Shown here in pieces: positions 51,544 through 59,799 of a stretch of 64,000 nucleotides of DNA (position 1 is its first letter; each line of letters opens with the position of its first letter). The DNA comes from Bdellovibrionales bacterium CG10_big_fil_rev_8_21_14_0_10_45_34 (GTDB lineage Bacteria > Bdellovibrionota > Bdellovibrionia > Bdellovibrionales > 1-14-0-10-45-34), in NCBI GenBank assembly GCA_002778785.1, contig PEZS01000001.1, forward strand, positions 238,483 to 302,482, read 5' to 3'. A program made the translations under genes and the position numbers. The notes beneath the pieces are model-generated. The model worked only from the letters and a program-made list of their open reading frames with translations. It was not told the DNA's origin and searched no databases.

Positions 51544-52251
51544 ATGAGAGGCTTTTGTACTTCTAAAATGTTGATCGGTTTGATTCTCTCAGGCCTGCTT
51601 TCTATGACTGTTTCCAAACTATGGGCACAGGAGTCGTCTCGAAAACTTGCGACAGAGCCATCATCGGAAGGCAGATCAGAAGACAAAGTTCCAAAAATCA
51701 CAGTAGACAAAGCTTCAGATAACAAAGCTCCAGTCGACCCGCTCACTCAAATTCCAGAGGCTAAAAAAAGCGCGTTATCAGGACACCTTATTACTCGCAA
51801 TTTACGTATCGTTTGCTCCCCTCAATTAACGATAGAAACAGAGTCCGAATTTGAACAGGGAGCGGATGGTAACTTTCATTATGTTCGAGAATTGAGTTTT
51901 TCTCTTCAGCTTCAAAGCCCGAGTGGAATCAACATTAGCATTTTTCGCGAGGCTGACGGTGGAGTTCGCCCTGTAGACTCAGGTGGTCGGTATGTTTTTC
52001 GCCTGAACGACAAGGCAACCAGTTTGGCTCCTGAAATGGAGCGCCCTCAAGAGCTCTTCGACATTGAAGTCAGAGTTTATTCTTTGAAACCAAGCGTGCT
52101 TGCGGACGGTGCGGTGCAGGCTAGCTGCGAAGGAAAGCTTTATTTAGGAGCCAGGCCGCTTCGCGAAGAAGTGAACCTCTCGAGCTATGCAGTGGTCAGT
52201 TGGAAGGGACCAGGTCTCGACAAAACGTCGCTGCTTTCTGCTTCATACTAA
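51544..52251 (+). CDS. Exported protein of unknown function
   Basis: The 235-residue product starts at ATG 51544. The signal peptide (CTSKMLIGLILSGLLSMTVSKLWAQ) is followed by about 45 residues of charged, Ser/Lys/Asp-rich linker and then a beta-rich domain (about 85-225: SFSLQLQSPSGINISIF, RYVFRLNDKATS, LFDIEVRVYSLKPS, VVSWKGPG). Two Cys (RIVCSPQ and ASCEGKL) may form a disulfide. It is not assigned to a family. The next gene encodes a secreted protease. Confidence 0.65.
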   Translation: MRGFCTSKMLIGLILSGLLSMTVSKLWAQESSRKLATEPSSEGRSEDKVPKITVDKASDNKAPVDPLTQIPEAKKSALSGHLITRNLRIVCSPQLTIETESEFEQGADGNFHYVRELSFSLQLQSPSGINISIFREADGGVRPVDSGGRYVFRLNDKATSLAPEMERPQELFDIEVRVYSLKPSVLADGAVQASCEGKLYLGARPLREEVNLSSYAVVSWKGPGLDKTSLLSASY

Positions 52252-52523
52252 GGGCTGTTGATGCTGAATAAAACGTCAACATCCCTTGGTATGATCAAAA
52301 AACCAAGTTCAACTTTCAAACACTTAGTTCGTTTCACTTCAATTCTGACAAGAAACTTGCCCCGATGTCATTTTGCGTGCAAAGCAGAGGTTTGGAAGTG
52401 TCCTCGACCTAAGTATGGGCTCTTTCAAAATCAACCGGACTGATGTCGTGTAGTTGCGCAGTCTTTAAGGCTTGTCATTGCCGCATGCACAGCTTTCGTC
52501 GTGCAATGTCAGAGGGGGGACCT

Positions 52524-53492
52524 ATGACTAATAACAAAAATTTACTTTCAGCTCTTCTAGCCAGCTTACTGCTATTGTGCTCATCAATGTCGTTCGCGAC
52601 GACTCAATCTCTGGGTTACGATTTTGCGCAGAATAAGCTTGGACGAAATCTATTCAATGGCGAAATTAAAATCAGTGACGGAATTAAAGTCATTTATGGC
52701 GATGACAATCGAGTAGACTATTACCAGGTGCAGGATTCTAACTGGCTACGCAAAATTGACTCTACAGTAGTACTAATTCAGTCCAGCAAATTGACAGAAT
52801 TTGACTCTAACCACTACCGGGCTGAATCAAAACCCTTTTCGGAGTGGCTTTCGCCAATGTGTGAAACGGAAAGATTTGGCAATCAACCCGTTGCAGGTTT
52901 TTGCTCTGGATCGTTGGTAGCTCCCGATATCATCATGACGGCAGGTCATTGCATCAGAAGCGATCTTTCTGCAAAGAACACATCCTATGTTTTCGATTTT
53001 CATCTCAGTTCAGAAAATGCGGACGCCACGCTTATCAAAAAAGAAAATGTTTATAGAGGTGTAAGTCTGATTACCTCATTTGTGGCAAACAATGGAGCAG
53101 ACTACGCTCTCATTCGGCTAGAACGTCCGGTAACAAATCGTGAGCCCCTGGCTCTAAATCGTGCGGAAAGAACGAGAGCTAATGACAAAGTAGTCGTTAT
53201 AGGCCATCCAACTGGTCTTCCGGTGAAGTACTCACCAGAGGCTAAGGTGAGGGGGCATCGAAGTGGTTACTTCGTGGCGAGCCTTGACACTTATGGCGGC
53301 AACTCAGGCTCCGCAGTTCTTAATCAAGCAACTGGTCTCGTAGAAGGAATTCTTGTCAGGGGCGAGACTGATTTCGAGTGGGCAAATGGATGTCGCAGAT
53401 CAAAAGTTTGCCAGGAAGACGAATGTCGAGGTGAGGATGTTACTCAAATTTCTGAAGTGATTCCGCACCTAGACAGCGCAGTAAATCTCTAA
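52524..53492 (+). CDS. Secreted trypsin-like serine protease
   Basis: From ATG 52524, preceded by GAGGGGGG, the product is 322 residues with a signal peptide (about 1-26). The catalytic triad is visible: His 142 in TAGHC, Asp 193 in GADYALIRL and Ser 261 in GGNSGSAV. CSGSLVAP before TAGHC is the usual strand. Two Cys pairs (MCETERFG/FCSGS and the CRRSKVCQEDEC cluster) suggest disulfides, as expected outside the cytoplasm. The type resembles V8/glutamyl-endopeptidase-like members. A digestive or maturation role is inferred. Confidence 0.88.
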   Translation: MTNNKNLLSALLASLLLLCSSMSFATTQSLGYDFAQNKLGRNLFNGEIKISDGIKVIYGDDNRVDYYQVQDSNWLRKIDSTVVLIQSSKLTEFDSNHYRAESKPFSEWLSPMCETERFGNQPVAGFCSGSLVAPDIIMTAGHCIRSDLSAKNTSYVFDFHLSSENADATLIKKENVYRGVSLITSFVANNGADYALIRLERPVTNREPLALNRAERTRANDKVVVIGHPTGLPVKYSPEAKVRGHRSGYFVASLDTYGGNSGSAVLNQATGLVEGILVRGETDFEWANGCRRSKVCQEDECRGEDVTQISEVIPHLDSAVNL

Positions 53493-53527
53493 TTTCTTAT
53501 TTGATAGTTTTAGTCTAGCCTAAAAGG

Positions 53528-54187
53528 GTGAAACTCTATTCTTATTTTCGTAGTTCAGCGGCATTTCGTGTTCGAATTGCCCTGAACCTAAAGCAGCTAA
53601 ACTGTGAAATCATTCCTGTCCATCTTGTGAAAAATGGAGGCGAACAGCACGCACCGGCTTTTCAGGTCTTGAGCCCTCGTGGTGAAGTGCCGTGTCTTGT
53701 TGATGGTGATGTGGTTTTGTCTCAGAGTATGGCAATACTGGACTACTTAGAATCGAAGTTTCCTTCTCCTAAGCTGACAGGGGCTACCTACCAAGAGCGC
53801 GCACGAGTAATCGAGCTCAGCGAGATGATTAATTCAGGAATCCACCCGGTTCAGAATCTGAAGGTTTTGCAAAAACTAGAGAAGGACTTCTTTAGCAAGG
53901 ATGAGCAGAAAGAATCCTGGGCTCGACATTGGATAGAAGATGGATTTACTGCTTTTGAAAAAAGGTTAGAGCAAAGTAGCGGCAAGTTTTGCGTTGGAGA
54001 CTCTATCAGTTGGGCAGATATCTATTTGGTGCCACAGGTTTTCAATGCAAAGAGATACAAGGTTAACATGGAGAAATTTCCGAAGATTGCAGACATAGAT
54101 AGTCGATGTATGCAGATGGCAGAATTTATTAAGGCGGATCCGATGCATCAGGTGGATACGCCATCAGAGTTAAAATCAAAGCCCTAA
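53528..54187 (+). CDS. maiA: Maleylacetoacetate isomerase (zeta-class GST)
   Basis: It isomerises maleylacetoacetate to fumarylacetoacetate using glutathione, one step before fumarylacetoacetase. The 219 residues start at GTG 53528. The N-terminal SSAAFRVRIALNL carries the catalytic Ser of zeta GSTs. QVLSPRGEVPCLVDGDVVLSQSMAILDYLE is the glutathione-binding thioredoxin fold, and the C-terminal part is all-helical (DSISWADIYLVPQVFNAKRY). The nearby fah gene makes the tyrosine pathway reading likely. Confidence 0.92.
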   Translation: MKLYSYFRSSAAFRVRIALNLKQLNCEIIPVHLVKNGGEQHAPAFQVLSPRGEVPCLVDGDVVLSQSMAILDYLESKFPSPKLTGATYQERARVIELSEMINSGIHPVQNLKVLQKLEKDFFSKDEQKESWARHWIEDGFTAFEKRLEQSSGKFCVGDSISWADIYLVPQVFNAKRYKVNMEKFPKIADIDSRCMQMAEFIKADPMHQVDTPSELKSKP

Positions 54188-54193
54188 TCGGTG

Positions 54194-54238
54194 CAATGCC
54201 CATCAATACGACGCCTATCAATGCAACGCCTAACAAAG
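54194..54238. repeat. Three imperfect 15-base direct repeats
   Basis: CAATGCCCATCAATA, CGACGCCTATCAATG and CAACGCCTAACAAAG follow each other between the maiA stop and the next gene. The common core is (A/G)CGCCTA-CAA. They are too few and degenerate to assign a function. Confidence 0.6.
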
Positions 54239-54263
54239 AAACGTAGAGAAGGAGAAACTAACT

Positions 54264-54899
54264 ATGAATCGCCCATTTGCAGCACTCTTTATCACTATGA
54301 GTTTTGGAATTTCTTCGGCCTCAGCCAACGAACCTCCATCTTTGGGCATAGTTGACAGAAGCCCTGCACAGGATACGGCAAGGGCTTCTGCAGACAAACA
54401 GCGTCCGGTGGCTGACTCGGCACTTAGAGGGGGAATACCCGAACGATTTAAAAGTAATCAGAAAGCTTACGATACCTCAGTCAGCGGAATGCGTCTTTAT
54501 CTTAACGATATTCGAAGCACTCGCCCAGAACTCTATGGCGTTCTCAATGAAGAAGTTGAGGAGTTAGAGGCTAGCCGCAATCGAGCAATGTGGATTGGGT
54601 GGGGGCTTATTGGCGCGGGATCTCTTGCCGCATTGGGAGCTTCCACCGTTTTTGCAACAAAAGAGACGAATTCGCGAGGGCAAGAAGAAACAAAACTCAA
54701 TGGTACAGCCCTTGGCCTCGGAGCAGCTATGCTAGCGGGCGGCGCGACTGTGCTCTTGGTTTTGCCTCCAGGAAGAGAAGACGTTTACAAAATTCTTAGA
54801 AAGCATAACCGCTTGAATTCTAAGGAGCCCCTTGAGTGGTATCTCGGAATGGTGCCGAGTCAGGGCGGAGCAGGTTTAATTTTCGGAGCCAACTACTAG
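54264..54899 (+). CDS. Exported protein with two hydrophobic segments, unknown function
   Basis: The 211-residue product starts at ATG 54264 with AGAAGGAGAAA upstream. A signal peptide (MNRPFAALFITMSFGISSASANE) is followed by about 90 polar residues and then two membrane-length segments (MWIGWGLIGAGSLAALGASTVFA; GLGAAMLAGGATVLLVLPPG). The C-terminus carries GMVPSQGGAGLIFGANY, a pattern seen in some outer-membrane or lipoprotein-like proteins. No family recognised. Confidence 0.6.
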   Translation: MNRPFAALFITMSFGISSASANEPPSLGIVDRSPAQDTARASADKQRPVADSALRGGIPERFKSNQKAYDTSVSGMRLYLNDIRSTRPELYGVLNEEVEELEASRNRAMWIGWGLIGAGSLAALGASTVFATKETNSRGQEETKLNGTALGLGAAMLAGGATVLLVLPPGREDVYKILRKHNRLNSKEPLEWYLGMVPSQGGAGLIFGANY

Positions 54900-54936
54900 G
54901 ATTCATTTACTAAGACTCGTTTTAAAAACTAGCGGA

Positions 54937-54962
54937 CGCGACCCCTCGCGGCGGTGGTTTTT
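54937..54962 (+). terminator. Hairpin and T-run downstream of the 54264 gene
   Basis: CGCGA (54937-54941) and TCGCG (54946-54950) enclose the loop CCCC, followed by GCGGTGG and five T (54958-54962). Together with the flanking AAAAAC it could form a longer stem. It lies between convergent genes and would terminate the rightward one. Confidence 0.5.
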
Positions 54963-55042
54963 CTCTCGTTTTTACCTTACTCACTCAATCACTTACCCAA
55001 TCACTTACTCCATTACGAATAAATGGGGGAGCCGCCACATAC

Positions 55043-55702
55043 CTAAGAAAACTTCATTTCTTTTACTGAACTTGAAACGTGTAACTTGCCGAGTGTTTTA
55101 GAGCGAACCTCGTCAACACTGACGCCTGGAGCGAGCTCTGTTAACAAGAAGCCATTCTCGGTTACATCGAGCACACAAAGATCAGATACTACTTTGTTAA
55201 CTACTCCAAGCCCAGTAAGTGGAAGCTCACATGCTTTAAGGAGTTTCGAATTTCCCTGCTTATCTGTGTGCTGCATGGCCACGATTACGCGTTGAGCACC
55301 AGCGACGAGATCCATTGCGCCACCCATGCCTTTAATCATTTTTCCAGGAACCATCCAGTTAGCGATGTCACCATTTTCTGATACTTCCATTGCACCCAAA
55401 ACCGAAAGGTCAATGTGCCCTCCGCGGATCATGGCAAAACTTTCGGCCGAAGAAAAGAAGCTAGCTCCTTTAACGGCTGTGACAGTTTGTTTGCCAGCAT
55501 TGATAAGGTCAGGATCAACATTGGCTTCGGTGGGAAAAGGTCCGAGCCCGAGAAGCCCATTTTCGCTTTGTAAAAAGACATTTTTGGTGGGCGGAATATA
55601 GTTGGCCACTAAAGTAGGAATGCCGATACCAAGATTAACGACAAAACCATCCTCAATCTCTAAAGAAATCCTCTGCGCTATCTGCTCTCTCGTTAGTTCC
55701 AT
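55043..55702 (-). CDS. scoB: 3-oxoacid CoA-transferase subunit B
   Basis: With subunit A it moves CoA from succinyl-CoA to acetoacetate. The 219 residues show the catalytic Glu in [14 protein letters not shown] and the family segments [41 protein letters not shown] and [18 protein letters not shown]. The length is normal for the short B subunit. It is the last of three minus-strand genes; the 94-base gap to scoA is larger than usual and contains a doubled GTCTATTAAT. Confidence 0.94.
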   Translation of the reverse strand: MELTREQIAQRISLEIEDGFVVNLGIGIPTLVANYIPPTKNVFLQSENGLLGLGPFPTEANVDPDLINAGKQTVTAVKGASFFSSAESFAMIRGGHIDLSVLGAMEVSENGDIANWMVPGKMIKGMGGAMDLVAGAQRVIVAMQHTDKQGNSKLLKACELPLTGLGVVNKVVSDLCVLDVTENGFLLTELAPGVSVDEVRSKTLGKLHVSSSVKEMKFS

Positions 55703-55776
55703 TCATCTGCCCTTTGTTTTTACTCATTTGCTTGCTGTAATTTCAGTGTAATGTTCGCTTTCAACTGACTTGCCGT

Positions 55777-55796
55777 GTCTATTAATGTCTATTAAT
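55777..55796. repeat. Direct repeat of GTCTATTAAT, two copies
   Basis: Two adjacent perfect 10-base copies end right at the scoA stop codon. It may be a small duplication; nothing further can be said. Confidence 0.7.
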
Positions 55797-56489
55797 TCAG
55801 CTTGCACGTGTTGTCTTAAATTCGATTCTTTTTTCAAAACTAGCTTTGAAGATTCTCTGAACGTAGACGCCTGGCGTGTGTATTTGATCGGGGTCTAGTT
55901 CTCCGATTTCTACCAGTTCTTCAACTTCAGCTATCGTCACTCTGCCGGCCGTCGCCACCATCGGATTAAAGTTACGAGCTGTTTTGCGAAAAACAAGATT
56001 TCCGAACTTATCGCCCTTCCAGGCGCGAACAAAGGCAAAATCACCCTTGATTGCTTTCTCTAAAATATAGTTTCGACCGTCGATTGCGCGCTCTTCTTTG
56101 CCTTCAGCGACTTTTGTGCCAACTCCAGTTGGTGTGAAAAAAGCTGGTATTCCTGCTCCTCCGGCCCGCAGGCGTTCTGCGAGAGTGCCCTGGGGTGTGA
56201 ACTCAACTTCAAGTTCGCCGCTCAAATAAAGAGATTCAAACAACTTGTTTTCACCGACGTAACTGGAAATCATTTTTTTGATTTGCCGTTTTTGAAGCAA
56301 AATGCCGAGACCAAATTCATCGATGCCGGCGTTATTCGAAACACAAGTAAGCCCTTTAACTCCCAGTTCGCTAAGAGCTCTTATGGAGTTTTCCGGAATT
56401 CCGCAAAGACCAAACCCTCCGAACAAGAGGGTCATATTGTCAGTAACACCATTTAGGGCATCTTTCGCCGAGACGACAACTTTGTTCAT
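55797..56489 (-). CDS. scoA: 3-oxoacid CoA-transferase subunit A
   Basis: The CoA-binding partner of ScoB. The 230-residue protein begins [12 protein letters not shown] and carries [63 protein letters not shown], and [23 protein letters not shown], all typical of subunit A. It lies 12 bases after the thiolase gene. The trio would turn acetoacetate into two acetyl-CoA. Confidence 0.94.
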   Translation of the reverse strand: MNKVVVSAKDALNGVTDNMTLLFGGFGLCGIPENSIRALSELGVKGLTCVSNNAGIDEFGLGILLQKRQIKKMISSYVGENKLFESLYLSGELEVEFTPQGTLAERLRAGGAGIPAFFTPTGVGTKVAEGKEERAIDGRNYILEKAIKGDFAFVRAWKGDKFGNLVFRKTARNFNPMVATAGRVTIAEVEELVEIGELDPDQIHTPGVYVQRIFKASFEKRIEFKTTRAS

Positions 56490-56501
56490 CTTAATCTCCC
56501 C

Positions 56502-57680
56502 TTAAACTCTCTCTACGATAAGGGCAGCTCCTTCGCCGCCTCCGATGCACAGAGTGACTAAACCTCGCTTCGTATTCGTTCTCTCTAAGGCGTAAAGCAG
56601 AGTTGTCAATAAACGAGTTCCGCTGGCTCCGATGGGATGGCCAATGGCAATTGCGCCCCCATGAATATTTACTTGGTCTCTACTTAGAGAAAGTCCTTTT
56701 ATCGCTGCCATTGCCACAACTGCAAAGGCTTCGTTGATTTCGTAAAGATCAATGTCGGATGTCTTGAGGTTTGCTCGCAAAAGACATTTTTCAATGGCCT
56801 TGATGGGAGCCGTCGTGAACCACTTTGGATCTTGAGCAAAGCTTGCGTGTGAAATGATTTTAGCAATTGGCTGGAGTTTAAGGTTCTTAACCGCCGACTC
56901 AGTGGCTAACACGACTGCGGCAGCGCCATCGTTAATTTTGCTGGCGTTTGCGGCAGTGATTGTTCCGTCTTTCTCGAATGCCGGCCTTAACGAAGACATT
57001 TTATCAAATCTCGCCTTTGAAGGTTCTTCGTCTTCGTCAACTACCACTGTGTTTTTTCTATCGTTGAATTCGACGGGGGCAATTTCGCTTTTGAACCATC
57101 CATTTTTCTGAGCACTTTGAGCAAGCTCGTAACTTTGTTTAGCGTAGTCGTCTTGAGCTTCGCGGGAAAACTTGTACTCCTTTGCGCAGATTTCTGCGCA
57201 CTGACCCATGTGGATATTATTGTAAGGGTCCCAAAGCCCATCAAAAATCATGGAGTCGGTAAACTGGCTATGGCCCATGCGAAAACCCTCTCGGGCCTGG
57301 TGGGACAAATAAGGAGCAAGACTCATATTCTCTTGTCCTCCCGCCACACCAATTTGGGAGTTACCAGTCCGAAGAGAGTCTGTGAGTAACATGACCGACT
57401 TCAGCCCTGAGCCGCAGACCTTATTGATGGTCATGCATTCGGTGCTTTGGGGAAGACCAGCGAAGATGGCCGCCTGTCTTGCCGGTGCCTGACCAACTCC
57501 TGCGGTGAGCACGTTCCCCATAATACATTCGTCAACCTTTTCCGCAGGAACGTGGGCGGCAGATAGGGCCGCCCGAATAGCAGCTTCCCCCAATCTCGGG
57601 GCTGCAACTTTTGAAAGACTTCCTAAAAAGGATCCTACGGGCGTTCTTTTAGCCCCAACTATGTAGACGGCTTCTGACAT
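56502..57680 (-). CDS. Acetyl-CoA C-acetyltransferase (thiolase)
   Basis: It cleaves acetoacetyl-CoA with CoA to two acetyl-CoA, or runs in reverse. The 392 residues match the family. The nucleophilic Cys is in NKVCGSGLKSV (about 90). The His lies in GGAIAIGHPIGASG and the second Cys in LCIGGGEGAALIVE. NEAFAVVAM is the NEAF motif. Placed first in the thiolase-scoA-scoB operon it completes acetoacetate activation and cleavage, fed by fumarylacetoacetase. AtoB and PhaA cannot be distinguished by sequence alone. Confidence 0.93.
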   Translation of the reverse strand: MSEAVYIVGAKRTPVGSFLGSLSKVAAPRLGEAAIRAALSAAHVPAEKVDECIMGNVLTAGVGQAPARQAAIFAGLPQSTECMTINKVCGSGLKSVMLLTDSLRTGNSQIGVAGGQENMSLAPYLSHQAREGFRMGHSQFTDSMIFDGLWDPYNNIHMGQCAEICAKEYKFSREAQDDYAKQSYELAQSAQKNGWFKSEIAPVEFNDRKNTVVVDEDEEPSKARFDKMSSLRPAFEKDGTITAANASKINDGAAAVVLATESAVKNLKLQPIAKIISHASFAQDPKWFTTAPIKAIEKCLLRANLKTSDIDLYEINEAFAVVAMAAIKGLSLSRDQVNIHGGAIAIGHPIGASGTRLLTTLLYALERTNTKRGLVTLCIGGGEGAALIVERV

Positions 57681-57872
57681 GTTTACCTCCGAAAAACTTA
57701 GGCGTTAATTGGGCGCTAAAAGGGATATCTCATACTCAGTTTTACTGGTTAAAATTTGACCCTTTTTTACCACGCGCCCTAAAGAAGAATCATTCCTTTT
57801 TGAAGAGCTCTTGACAAGGCCTGAGGCACATTTCAGAGTGGCACAGAAGTTAACTCAACAGAAAAAGGTCAT

Positions 57873-58757
57873 ATGGCTAAGAAGAAACCTGCTCCAAAGC
57901 CGGCAAAGCTGAAAAAAGCGACTACTAAAAAAGCGGTAGCTGCAAAAACTACGGCTAAAAAGGCACCAGCCACAAAAAAAGGCTCTGCAAAACCGAAGTC
58001 AAAGGTGGCTAAAGCATCTAAATCGTCGGTAAAAGCGCCCAAAAAGGCAACGCCGGTTAAGGCCAAAGCTTCTGGCTCTAAAGCTCCGAATAAAAATAAG
58101 AGCTCAAAAGCTGCGACGCAGAAAAAGGTCATAGCTCCAAAAGTGACCGTAAAAAAGCCAACCAAAGTCGTAGAAAAGAAACCGGTCGCTTCTAAAGCCA
58201 AGGCTTCTGAATCGAAAGCTCCTGCTGCGGCGAAAGCCGCTCCTCTTGAGCAGGCGAGTCGTCCTCAGGCCCCACCGAAGCAACAGGCAAAGTCTCTTAA
58301 GAAAAAAGATAAGAAAGCCCTTGTTGAAGAGGTGATTGAAGAGATTCTCAATCCCGAGGAATTCGAAGACGAAGAGATTGTTTTAACGGATGCCGAGGGG
58401 CGTAGGCTTTGTAAGGTAAAGGATTGTGACGAGTTGGCAATGGTCGAAAACTATTGCCGTTATCATTATCTTTTCAATTGGAAGAAAATCCAAACTCGCC
58501 GAAAGATTTTGGCCGATGGAAAACTCGAAAAGTATATTGAGGATCTCACTAGCAGGTACCCCGATAAATACATTGATATGATCCGAAGAGATCTCAGAAC
58601 TGAAAAAGATTTTTTGGCGGCCATTCAGGAACTTGAGATTGATGAATCGAGCAATGAATCAGAAATGGAAGACGAGACGCAGAATTACATGGATGAAGTT
58701 CGTGGATTTGGTGGCGCCGCTCCAGGACGAGGTCGAGACGATGACGACGACTACTAG
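57873..58757 (+). CDS. Histone H1-like Lys/Ala-rich protein with C-terminal cysteine motif
   Basis: The first 145 or so of 294 residues are almost only Lys, Ala, Pro, Ser and Thr (KKPAPKPAKLKKATTKKA and so on), like histone H1 tails or bacterial AlgP/HupA-type tails that bind DNA. From about 150 an acidic helix leads to a conserved-looking domain, GRRLCKVKDCDELAMVENYC...YH, with a C-x4-C-x9-C-x3-H pattern that may bind zinc, and KIQTRRKILADGKLEKYIEDL. The end is acidic (RGRDDDDDY). A nucleoid or RNA-linked role is inferred. Confidence 0.75.
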   Translation: MAKKKPAPKPAKLKKATTKKAVAAKTTAKKAPATKKGSAKPKSKVAKASKSSVKAPKKATPVKAKASGSKAPNKNKSSKAATQKKVIAPKVTVKKPTKVVEKKPVASKAKASESKAPAAAKAAPLEQASRPQAPPKQQAKSLKKKDKKALVEEVIEEILNPEEFEDEEIVLTDAEGRRLCKVKDCDELAMVENYCRYHYLFNWKKIQTRRKILADGKLEKYIEDLTSRYPDKYIDMIRRDLRTEKDFLAAIQELEIDESSNESEMEDETQNYMDEVRGFGGAAPGRGRDDDDDY

Positions 58758-58793
58758 TGAACACCTTAAACCCTTTAGTAACTTCAGTTTCTA

Positions 58794-59165
58794 ATGGTGC
58801 CGAATTTCAAAATTAGTGTTCGACCGGAATATTTGAAGGATCAGTCTCTTCCTGCTCAGAGGAACTTTGTTTTCGCCTATACAGTGAGGATTGAAAACCA
58901 CTCTGAAAAAACGGCGCAACTCATTGATCGACATTGGATCATTACCGACGGTGAAGGCAGAGTTCAAGAAGTGACTGGGGACGGAGTCATAGGGCTTCAA
59001 CCGCATATCAAACCGGGTCAGCACTTTGAGTACTCCAGCTTTTGTCCCCTCCCTACGGGTACTGGTTCCATGTCAGGAAGCTATGGAATGCTAGGAGATG
59101 AGGGTGACAAGTTTCGAATTGACGTTCCGCTTTTCTTTTTTGTAGAGCCAGGCTCGTTTAACTAG
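58794..59165 (+). CDS. apaG: ApaG family protein
   Basis: The 123-residue protein has the ApaG immunoglobulin-like fold: FVFAYTVRIENHSEKTAQLIDRHWIITDGEGRVQEVTGDGVIGLQPHIKPGQHFEYSS, then GSMSGSYGML. The role of ApaG is poorly known (linked to Co2+ resistance and AP4A levels in Enterobacteria; the fold is shared with F-box proteins). It follows the histone-like gene by 36 bases. The N-terminus is short and normal. Confidence 0.93.
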   Translation: MVPNFKISVRPEYLKDQSLPAQRNFVFAYTVRIENHSEKTAQLIDRHWIITDGEGRVQEVTGDGVIGLQPHIKPGQHFEYSSFCPLPTGTGSMSGSYGMLGDEGDKFRIDVPLFFFVEPGSFN

Positions 59166-59267
59166 CTGGCCAAATCATTTTGTAGTGATAGAGCAGCAGT
59201 TTGGACGAATGGCAAAAGCTCCGAGCCTCTCTTTACTCCCTACAATTTTTTGGTCGAACTCAGCAGG

Positions 59268-59741
59268 CTAGTGGTAGCTCTCTAAAGAGTCTGGATCGAT
59301 GCCATGCTCGAGAAGCAGCCTATTGGCCTCCTCCTCCAAGGAAGTGTTCATGTTCGAGGCAATGTAATAAATATCGCCTTCCGGGGCATTGCATTTTTGC
59401 CAGGCAGACTTGGATATTGCATCCTCTGACGGCTCTTGCAGAATTTCTTGCCAAACACTCTGAGCGAATTCGGTCATGGCTTCAAATTTTGGTAGGGCTT
59501 CGGTAGACTTCTCCAACTCAAAATCCATTGAAAAATGGACATTTCTCTGAGTAAGAGCTCCCTCTGAGGCGATTCCAACAGTCAGAGAGCACTCCTCGAG
59601 AAAAATTCGACCATCGGCGACCCATTTGTCCGACTCTGAAAGCGGACAGGTTTGGCTCATAGTCTCTTCAATCGCTCTCTTAAGATCTGGCGGGATGGTC
59701 TGACTCTGCCTCAATGCAGATTTTGGTTTTCTAGCTTTCAT
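59268..59741 (-). CDS. Hypothetical protein, 157 residues
   Basis: The likely start is ATG 59741 because the longer frame (to 59810) runs into the start of miaB. The product begins MKARKPKSALRQSQ and is acidic afterwards. A beta-rich middle (DKWVADGRIFLEECSLTVGIAS, NVHFSMDFELEKS) is followed by helices and ends with EEEANRLLLEHGIDPDSLESYH. No signal peptide and no family recognised. It is divergent from miaB with a gap of about 58 bases, in which both promoters must lie. Confidence 0.6.
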   Translation of the reverse strand: MKARKPKSALRQSQTIPPDLKRAIEETMSQTCPLSESDKWVADGRIFLEECSLTVGIASEGALTQRNVHFSMDFELEKSTEALPKFEAMTEFAQSVWQEILQEPSEDAISKSAWQKCNAPEGDIYYIASNMNTSLEEEANRLLLEHGIDPDSLESYH

Positions 59742-59799
59742 TTGGCTGTTATAAATCAGCCGAGACTTTCGGGCCAGTTTTTTCGTTTCAAGGATCCAA

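Noticed and set aside
52258-52443. 61-residue frame before the serine protease
   Set aside because: It has no good ribosome site and no recognisable features. The protease start at 52524 has a strong site instead.
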